A stretch of DNA of 64,000 bases, taken from NCBI GenBank assembly GCA_949126835.1, contig OX421506.1, positions 17,304,447-17,368,446 on the forward strand. Direction: 5' to 3'. The translations under genes and the position numbers were made by a program. Under the pieces are notes generated by a model that was given only the letters and a program-made list of their open reading frames with translations, did no database searches and was not told the origin of the DNA. Below, in pieces: positions 33,201 through 40,568 of the stretch (position 1 is the first letter of the stretch; each line of letters begins with the position of its first letter). The DNA comes from Anisus vortex (taxonomy: Eukaryota > Mollusca > Gastropoda > Planorbidae).

Positions 33201-33343
33201 AAATGTTCAAATGGGCTATATATGTAGTTATAACAATTCTATGTCTTGATTTTGGTGTCGGTAGATATTTTGATATATATTTGTTAGATCTATTAAAACA
33301 CACATTTTTTGATTTTATTAATAGATTTAAAAAAAAAGAATAA
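33201..33343 (+). CDS. Terminal exon: C-terminal membrane anchor
   Basis: The acceptor TTTTGTTTTTCAG is strong. The exon reads E plus 46 codons to TAA. It starts MFKWAIYVVITILCLDFGVG, with a hydrophobic run of about 14-16 residues flanked by Lys and Arg. An aromatic, moderately hydrophobic stretch follows, ending RFKKKE. The location at the extreme C terminus suggests a tail-anchored protein with its coiled coil in the cytosol. The phase (1) matches all C exons, so any C exon could splice to it. A membrane role is inferred from composition only. Confidence 0.7.
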
Positions 33344-33344
33344 A
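33339..33344 (+). promoter_or_regulatory. AATAAA polyadenylation signal overlapping the stop codon
   Basis: AATAAA begins two bases before the TAA stop, so the 3' UTR may be only about 20-40 nt. T-rich sequence follows at 33362-33380. Confidence 0.5.
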
Positions 33345-33389
33345 ACTACTGAAGTTACGTATTTTTGTTTTATTTGTGTATTTCTTAGA

Positions 33390-35510
33390 GTATTTATAAT
33401 AATAATAATAATAATAACGGTGCTTATATAGCGCATATCCCGTTGGTGACAGTTCTATGCGCAGACGACAATTACAGAATACAGACAGACAACGAAATAT
33501 GTAGTAATACGCTAATTCTGCTGACGAAATAGGTGAGTCTTCAGCCGGCTCCTGAAGGTGTCATAGCAAGGGCTCTGGCGAAGCTGTAGTGGGAGGTGAT
33601 TCCAAGCGGACGGTCCTGCGTAGGAAAATGAACGTTCGCCAGCGGACACTAGCCTCACACGAGGGATCCGCAGAGTAAGCGCGTCAGATGCCGAACGAAG
33701 TGGGCGGGACTGGGTGTAGAGCTCCATACAAGAGCGAAGATAATCAGGGGCGCAGTTATTCAGGCACCTATAACATAGGGAAGCCAGCTTATATGAGATC
33801 CGGTTGTTGATGGGTAGCCAGTGCAGAGATCGGAGCAGAGGATTGATATCATTTGACTTCTTCTTCTTGAGAACTAGTCGAGCTGCGCAGTTCTGGATAC
33901 GTTGGAGTCCTTGAAGGGAGGAGGCCGAGAGACCAGCCAAAAGCGAATTACAATAGTCCAAGCGGGAAAATAGGAGTGAGATGATGAGCTTAACACAAGC
34001 TTCCTTGGTGAGATAACGACGGATGGCGGCAATATGACGCAGATGGAAGAAGCAGATTTTGGTGAGGAAGGAGATGTGGGTTTGCATGGACAGCGTGGAG
34101 TCCAGATAGACGCCAAGGCTTTTGATAGTCGGGGAGAAAGGCACAGTTGCATCAGCCAGCTGAAGATCGGACGCAGTGAGGGACACGACCCTCTGTCTCG
34201 TACCGACGATAAGAGCTTCAGTCTTCTTACTGTTAAGCTTCAACTTGTTTTCCGTCATCCAGCTCTGGATGTCCAGGAAACAGATGGAGATGTAAGCAAG
34301 GAGCCTGTCGAAGTTTTCAGGCTCTGCACTGTTATACAGCTGGGTGTCATCGGCGAAATAATGATATTTGAGGTTGTGACGTTCGATGACAAAGGATAGG
34401 GGTTGAGTGTAAAGGGTGAAAAGGAGTGGACCAAGGACAGACCCCTGCGGCACACCATAGCATACGTGAAAAGGCTGGGAGAATATGGACTCAATCATAA
34501 CGGTCTGGGAGCGATTCTGAAGATAGTTCATGAACCAGGAGAGGGCGATGTCATGAATGCCAAATGTAGACCTGAGGCGATCAATTAGTCGGTGGTGGTC
34601 AATCGTATCGAAGGCAGCAGACAAATCAAGCTGCACAAGGGCAGAGACGAGACCTCTGTCTGCGGCGTTTAGGAGGTCAGTGGTGATCCGCAGAAGCGCT
34701 GTCTCAGTGCTGTGATGGTGGCGATACGCAGACTGGTACGCGGGCATCAGCGAATGTAGAGACAGATGGGCATTTAACTGCTCAAGGACAACACGCTCCA
34801 GGATCTTGGAAAGGAAGGGTAGGTTGGATACTGGGCGGTAGTTCTTGCACTCATTTACATCGAGTCCGGGCTTCTTTAAGAGTGGGCGGACAATTGCGGA
34901 TTTGAAGCAGTCCGGGACCACGCCCGTGGATAGAGAGGTGTTAATAATACCTGTGATGAACGGCAGAAGCTTGTCCAAGCACTTGGCAAACAGGAAGCCG
35001 GGCATAGGGTCAAGCTCACAGGTCTTGATGGGGGTCTTTGTGATGATGCGCTTGACAAGGTCAATGGTTACAGGAAGGAAGCAGGTGAGCGGGGAGCCCG
35101 AGAAAGTAGGAGAGGGTGGAGATGGGCTGTAGACATCCTGATCCAGGGAACAGCGCAGAGTTGCAATCTTTTGCTGAAAGTACTGTGAGAAGTGATCAGG
35201 GAGGTCGTTGAGTGGGCGGGTGGTGGGGAGGGGCGTTGAGGTAGAAGAGCCAAGAAGGGAGGACAAGATTAAGTAAAGCTCCCCGGGCGACGAGGCATGC
35301 TTGATGCAGTCGTGGAAATGCAGGACCTTGGCAGCAGTGATGGCTTCTTTGACGAGTAGTCGCTTTTCCCTGAAGATCAGTCGGTGGACCTCGAAGCCAG
35401 AGAGGCGCCACGCTCGCTCCGCGCGTCGTCGTTCTTGCTTGGCAGATTTGACGTCATCAGAAAACCAAGGAGCTGGCGGTCGCTCCAAGACGGCACACAA
35501 AGATATAAAC
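33390..35510 (-). mobile_element. CR1-like LINE, 5' truncated
   Basis: An abrupt rise in G+C marks the element between AT-rich flanks. On the minus strand it contains one long RT ORF. It then has a 3' UTR with GCGCTATATAAGCACCG and a (TTA)n tail at 33396-33418, a usual CR1-type ending. The endonuclease domain is missing, so the copy is truncated near 35510. It lies between the two convergent genes, within 60 bp of the plus-strand gene's stop. Confidence 0.85.
33512..35500 (-). CDS. Reverse transcriptase of CR1-like LINE
   Basis: 662 aa, uninterrupted. It starts in the linker after the missing endonuclease (PWFSDDVKSAKQERRRAERA). RT motifs follow in order: NYRPVSNLPFLSKILE, HSTETALLRITTDLL, LDLSAAFDTIDH (catalytic D), YGVPQGSVLGPLLF, YFADDTQLYN (FADD at about 382-385) and TEALIVGTRQ. 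The C-terminal WNHLPLQLR and LKTHLF ending is typical. Despite the truncation there are no stops, so the copy is young. The true ORF2 start lies in the missing 5' part; the Met used is only the first in frame. Confidence 0.88.
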   Translation of the reverse strand: MCAVLERPPAPWFSDDVKSAKQERRRAERAWRLSGFEVHRLIFREKRLLVKEAITAAKVLHFHDCIKHASSPGELYLILSSLLGSSTSTPLPTTRPLNDLPDHFSQYFQQKIATLRCSLDQDVYSPSPPSPTFSGSPLTCFLPVTIDLVKRIITKTPIKTCELDPMPGFLFAKCLDKLLPFITGIINTSLSTGVVPDCFKSAIVRPLLKKPGLDVNECKNYRPVSNLPFLSKILERVVLEQLNAHLSLHSLMPAYQSAYRHHHSTETALLRITTDLLNAADRGLVSALVQLDLSAAFDTIDHHRLIDRLRSTFGIHDIALSWFMNYLQNRSQTVMIESIFSQPFHVCYGVPQGSVLGPLLFTLYTQPLSFVIERHNLKYHYFADDTQLYNSAEPENFDRLLAYISICFLDIQSWMTENKLKLNSKKTEALIVGTRQRVVSLTASDLQLADATVPFSPTIKSLGVYLDSTLSMQTHISFLTKICFFHLRHIAAIRRYLTKEACVKLIISLLFSRLDYCNSLLAGLSASSLQGLQRIQNCAARLVLKKKKSNDINPLLRSLHWLPINNRISYKLASLCYRCLNNCAPDYLRSCMELYTQSRPLRSASDALTLRIPRVRLVSAGERSFSYAGPSAWNHLPLQLRQSPCYDTFRSRLKTHLFRQQN

Positions 35511-35811
35511 GAATGATATTTTTTTAATTACTTGAGTTAGATCCAATGAACACATTTTGGAAATAATGAATTTAATTGTATCGGGGTAAAATGTGTTATT
35601 ATTAAATAGGTAATAATTTTAACAAATTAAAACCATTGCTCAAATTGTCATTTTGTATTAACGTCTACATATTTTCGTGGTTTTGCTTTTGTAACGTTTT
35701 TCACGTGTCCTCTATTGTTTGTTCAGGTTCTTGATCAAAATCATAATTATATTAATTCAAACCACTTCATGAAAGTTTGAAAGAAGAATTTAATTCTTAA
35801 TTTTATGTACA
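35511..35811. other. Intergenic AT-rich spacer
   Basis: Nothing recognisable between the LINE and the solo LTR. Confidence 0.5.
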
Positions 35812-35815
35812 GTAT

Positions 35816-36477
35816 TGTCACATATTAGTAGCACCCACAGTTCTCTCTCAACGCACGTTTTGTTGGCGGTACTAAGAAGCCTGGACTGTTCTAAGAATCC
35901 ACTCTTGTGCAGATCTCAGATTCTCGGAATGGCTAGGAATAGTCTATTATTTCTCGTACAGGGGAGTTTATGTTGGGACTATCATTTTTATTATGAGTTT
36001 TGTAATGACACCATTATTTTCACCCCTCCTAGTAATAGGTCTTTTCCCCGCTCTCCTCCGTCAGTATTTAAGGCTAGGCAGCTAATAGTTTGTACAGAGT
36101 CTTGTGCAGAGTTTTGTACAGAGTGGACGCTTGTGTTGGCACCATTTTATTCTAACTGTATATAATCTTCATATTGTATATATTTGCACATATCATCTGA
36201 ATTAAATTATCAACAACATTTACACTGAAGTTTCCTCGTCAAGTTACTATTTTTGTTTCACTGTTTACAATACGATAATATATTTATTTACTACTACAAC
36301 GTCAAGGAAAGGAACTGCTAGAAAGCATATCCTGATTTTGTGCCCAGGACAATAAGGAGAGTTTGTGTAATACTAAAATATAGGAAATAATAACAAAAGT
36401 CTACCCTAGGACGAACGAGAATTATTTATCAACAACATTTACACGGCTCTGACAACAAGGGTATTGTGTTCGTAACA
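35816..36477 (+). mobile_element. Solo LTR
   Basis: 662 bp, beginning TGTCACATATTAG and ending GTTCGTAACA, flanked by GTAT on both sides (35812-35815 and 36478-36481). A TATTTAAG promoter-like box lies at about 36066. A 'ttatcaacaacatttacac' word is repeated at about 36208 and 36427. The TGT..ACA ends and 4-bp duplication resemble element 2. Internal sequence is lost, as after LTR-LTR recombination. Confidence 0.75.
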
Positions 36478-36481
36478 GTAT

Positions 36482-37915
36482 AAACAACGCCATTGATCAC
36501 TATCCTTCAATCAAACAACACAGAAAATCAACAAAAACGAAGAATACGCAAATACATTTACATATCTTTTGTTTCAGAAGGTACTAGAAAATGATGTTCC
36601 CTAAGTTTTCCGAATTCGAAAGAAAATGCGTTCTAGAAAGTTGAAGAAAATACGAGACAGTATAATTTTATTACGTCATTATAAATAACTATCAATCAAA
36701 TAAAATAAACATACTCTCTACACAAAAATTAATTGTTAATAAATAACTTTATTGAACATTTCCTACAAGCATACAAACTTTCAAATAATTAGTAAATGAG
36801 CAACATTTGGAAAAAAATAAACACCGAATTTTACTACTATTGTTATATGATGCTCGCAAACTTTCTGAGACAACATAATATAACATTATTTTCGGAAACT
36901 AACCCAATGTTTTATGGTTTAATCTGTACACAATTGTATAACATTTTAATAACAATATAGTCTAACACCAAAAGAATCTTTATTTAATCACAACAAACAA
37001 CGAGAAAAAAAGCAACTGTGCGCTTGTTATAGATGACAGTTTTTAACTTCGTCTGCTGACACAGTTATAGTCATTTAACAGACCGTTAATCATAGTTTGT
37101 CTAGCTGTTTTAAATTTAAAATATCCAATTGTCACCATAGTTGTGAGTCTTCAATTTCGGATATTAAAGCTTTATGATATATCCAAAGGAACCATAATTA
37201 AGAGCTATGTCTTTCTTTAATTCCACAATATATCTTTATCCCTCTCTAACTCTCTCGTTTTATCTCTCACTATCGTTATGTTGTGTTAAAAACGAATAAG
37301 AAGAAAAATAAGTTTTACTTCATTAGCTTAGTTTTTCATACTTGATTTCACTAATGCAACATATTTTATTTTGTTACTAATGTGCTAATACAAATTTTAA
37401 TATCGTTGCATTGCTTTAATAAACTGATAATTATAAAAAAATCTATTTTGTACATTAAAAACAACAAACAGTTTTTCAATATGTTTAAAGAGTTAAATAC
37501 ATTGTACGTTTTTCACAACATTTTAAGCCAAATTGTCGACTATCACTAATAGAAATCAATGTATAATTAATGTATAAAAGCTACACTTTTATGCAACTTT
37601 TCATTCATTTAAGTTTCTCTTAACTAAACATTATATATTTTTTTAAAGTATCAGCTATTACAACAAATGGTTTAGGCCTACTTATATCAACCACAAATCA
37701 GTACACATTAATTATATAAGTGCAACGTAACAACTGTCGAGAACCATACATTGTACATTGATAGATGATAGAAAAAAGATGATGGATAGACGATAGAGAA
37801 ACAGATGTTATTATTTTTAAATGTAACTAAAACTCAATTTTTAGTCAAATTCACGTAATAGTTTTTTATTTTAGTCAACACAAAATTAAATGATTAACAA
37901 TTAAATATTTTTTTA
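36482..37915. other. Intergenic or 3'-UTR-like AT-rich region
   Basis: No coding signal on either strand. It lies between the convergent genes and could hold the minus-strand gene's 3' UTR. Confidence 0.4.
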
Positions 37916-37972
37916 CTTTCAGTAGTGGGTAAGAGCCGTTGGGATTCTTGCACAATTTACCGCCATTTGTTT
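37916..37972 (-). CDS. Weak candidate 3' exon
   Basis: The acceptor TATTGTTTTCAG is good. The phase-1 reading ETNGGKLCKNPNGSYPLLKV continues to a stop about 50 bases further on, or may end at an internal GTAAAA. No paralogue is seen, and composition (Gly/Asn/Cys) differs from the other exons. It could be an alternative terminal exon or chance. Confidence 0.25.
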
Positions 37973-38235
37973 CTGAAAACAATATACAACAACATTAAAC
38001 TTCAAGCAAATTTCTTTGTTATTATTCAAACTGTATAAAGGCCAACATTGTGGCTGTCAAGATACACAAATCGTTTTAATAGTTCAAGTGAGCAATTAAT
38101 TTTGATTTTATACAATTTAATGAAAATTTAATATATATAGCGTTGCTATACAAATCACTAATGTTGTGGACTTTATATTATGATTTCTTGGTTCATTAAT
38201 AATAGATATAAGATTTACTATGCATACCTTTTTTT

Positions 38236-38290
38236 CTTTACACATTATTAAGGTGCAATTTGAATTTTTGAATTTCTCTCTTTACTGATT
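38236..38290 (-). CDS. Candidate terminal exon, copy 2
   Basis: The minus strand reads ESVKREIQKFKLHLNNV then TAA. It is nearly the same as the exon at 52958 (ESVKREIQKFKSDLN, stop). The acceptor is TTTATTCTAAAATCAG. A GTATGC donor at 38227 would give a symmetric 63-bp exon, but an in-frame TAA lies inside, so this is either a terminal exon or a decayed internal exon. The element-free distance from copy 1 is about 2.4 kb. Confidence 0.5.
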
Positions 38291-38639
38291 CTGATTTTAG
38301 AATAAATAACTAAATATGGAGTTATTTAATTTAAAAATGCTCTATTTTTCCGTAATAAGGAACTAACTAATTTGTTCAAAATAAATAGATTCTATTTAAT
38401 AATATTTTTTTTTATAATAAAAAAATATAATATATTGTGATTTTTTTATATTTTGTTTATTGTTTTCTGTATGTGTAAGTAGTAAAGTCATGGTCTAAGA
38501 GAGGAAACCATGAAAATAGTATACAGTATTAAGTATTTAATGATTAACTCTTTAGGGGCGAAAAATAATCTTTGATTCGTATTTCGCAAAAAAAAAAAAT
38601 GTTTTAATACAGGAATAGTAATTATACTTTTTAATTAAC

Positions 38640-39290
38640 ATCCGGGGTCTTAGAAAGTCAGTTAGCAGTTTTCAGTCGAGCACGTGAAAGTCAGCTCATA
38701 AGAAGTAGTTGTCCTCCCATCGGGCGCCTCCACAGGTGGCGGATATGGGAACACTTGCCAAACATGTATGGGGGGTACTGGGGAAAATAAAATAACTGGG
38801 GCGGACCAAAGACAACAGCCGTGTTCGCATAGACTCAAAACAAGAGGGTTGGGTAATAGGATAGCACTCACATCATGTAGAAAATTACACGCTACAGAAA
38901 CGAAAATATGTTTTAAAACTAAGATAATCAAACAAAATTCCCAACCAAACCAAGATACGATAAACCAGGTGTAAGAGCCCATGATGCGAACTTGGCCAAA
39001 CCCATATGGAAGCTGGTACGTGATAAATCTTCTCTTTCCCGAAACAATTACCAGAAGAAAGAGGAAGTGCAAGTGGATTGGTCATACACTACGAAGAAAA
39101 CCGGGCAAAATATCTCCCCAAGCACTAGATTGGAATACACAGGAAACCAGGAAGAGAGGTTGGAGGAGAACGCTGGATAAAGTAATGAAAGAAACGGGAA
39201 TGCAGTGGCAAGAGATGAAGAGACTGGCACAAGACCATAATGTGTGGATAATCATTGTTGAGCCTAAATAATGACTTAAAGGAATTTGAT
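38640..39290 (+). pseudogene. RTE-like LINE fragment
   Basis: The plus strand at 39040-39271 reads ITRRKRKCKWIGHTLRRKPG, ALDWNTQETRKRGWRRTLDK and MKRLAQDHNVW, the C terminus of RTE/I-type ORF2 (WIGHTLR, ALDWNPQG, LAQDR). The GC-richer sequence at 38640-38900 looks like another part of a LINE (5' region), probably joined by deletion. Confidence 0.65.
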
Positions 39291-39291
39291 T

Positions 39292-39773
39292 CATTGATTG
39301 AAGTGAGAGTAAGAGAGTTAGTCAAGGATAGACGTATAATACACGTAAAAGAACATGTTGTTGTTTTTTTTGTTAAGCTAATATATATTTTTTCAAGTCC
39401 AAATTTTTAATGTGCATTGGTTTGAGGAGCCATTAGAGAGCTCTTTTTTTATTTGTGCACGCATCATGATCATTTTTGGTATAAAGATAGTACGAACAGG
39501 TCCGAGTAAATATACCTTAAAAAACACATTTCTGATGGTTGTGATGGAAATGGCGGCCATTTTGGCTATTTTAGTTAACGATTACCACGCACAATAAAAT
39601 GTATCGCTTTGATTATTTATCAGGATAATGTATTGCGATTTGGCGGAAATATTTATAAGCTATATCTTTATAAAATTTGTCGATGAAAGTTGGTTAAATG
39701 GATAAATACAATTTATAGTTAATTTTTTATTAGGACATGGGAAAAAATAATATATAGCTAATTTAAATTATTA
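39292..39773. other. Intronic AT-rich stretch
   Basis: One 61-aa ORF (39412-39597) without recognisable motif. No exon support. Confidence 0.4.
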
Positions 39774-39777
39774 AAAT
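39774..39777. repeat. Target site duplication AAAT of element 2
   Basis: AAAT precedes the 5' LTR and follows the 3' LTR at 46042-46045. AT-rich context makes chance agreement possible. Confidence 0.65.
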
Positions 39778-40403
39778 TGTTACGAATATCGGTCATAAAT
39801 GAATGACGTAGTAAGGCATTGACCTCTTAACAAGTGCGTATCAGAGTCCAAAGCGACCAAGGTTTGACCTTTATGCCCTGAGGGCAGTTTAAATAAAATA
39901 ATTCGTTCAAATCCCGTGGAAATTGGAGGATAATTCTGGATCGTAGTATTCTATAGAGAAAGAGGTTAAAATGCGTATTAAGACCCTGTAGAATCTTCGA
40001 TGATCGTTTTCTTTGTAAAGTCCCGACCTCCTTAAAGTTAGTTCAGTTTAAACGTTTGTAGAGTGAAGTCGCTATATTCATTTGTATATTGTATGCCATT
40101 GTATTGAAACTTATGTTGCCATCAGTTGATGAAGTTTATTGATCGTTTATATTGAGTCTACAATTTAAATAAAATTGTTTATTCAACAACTGGAGTTGTT
40201 TGATCTATCATTGTTGAGAAAGGTGTTGAAGATAATTATCACGAATATAACTACATTGCTGCATAGACCTGTCAGTCAAGGAACCCCTAGCTTGGGCTAC
40301 AGATTAGCAGAATCTAGAGACTTCTAATAAAGATACAACTATATTCATTGAATCCGATTTAACGAGTCGTAATAATAATCATCACCTATAGAGGTCCATA
40401 ACA
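39778..40403 (+). repeat. 5' LTR of element 2
   Basis: 626 bp, TGTTACGAATATCGG...CCATAACA. Confidence 0.92.
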
Positions 40404-40407
40404 GATT

Positions 40408-40425
40408 TGGGGGCTCGTCCGGGAT
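40408..40425 (+). promoter_or_regulatory. Primer-binding site complementary to tRNA-Pro
   Basis: TGGGGGCTCGTCCGGGAT lies four bases after the LTR. From general knowledge this is the sequence of the tRNA-Pro primer site of gammaretroviruses; here it occurs in a Ty3-like invertebrate element. Confidence 0.85.
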
Positions 40426-40568
40426 AGTTGTATAGTGAAGCATATATTCAAGTTGTGTTGTGTGTAAAGCCGTGACCTACTGAGCAAGCCTAAGAACGCT
40501 GAAATTATTCTTCCGATTGGAAAAACGTAAGTTGGAAATTTACACTTTATAAATCTCTTAACTAAAGA

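Larger units (their letters stand above)
335..33343 (+). other. Plus-strand micro-exon gene, 3' part (coiled-coil repeats plus C-terminal membrane anchor)
   Basis: Gene-level span of nine exons found by reading splice sites: 335-379 (B1), 3736-3786 (C1), 9069-9119 (A2), 10811-10855 (B2), 15703-15753 (C2), 18926-18976 (A3), 28722-28766 (B3), 32650-32700 (C3) and 33201-33343 (terminal). Every internal exon is 45 or 51 bp, begins and ends in phase 1, and can be added or lost without a frameshift. Together they encode a Lys/Glu-rich coiled-coil stalk of 49-residue repeats (17+15+17), then a hydrophobic tail. The 5' end and any catalytic or signalling domain lie left of the window. A coiled coil plus C-terminal anchor would suit a GIMAP/AIG1-like GTPase or another membrane-tethered immune protein, but this is inference. 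Introns hold the LTR element 20102-27393 and many other repeats. Confidence 0.65.

Noticed and set aside
34034..34399. 121-aa plus-strand ORF opposite the LINE RT
   Set aside because: Antisense of conserved RT motifs, including the FADD region.
35815..36165. 116-aa ORF as a gene
   Set aside because: Falls entirely within the solo LTR and has no recognisable motif.
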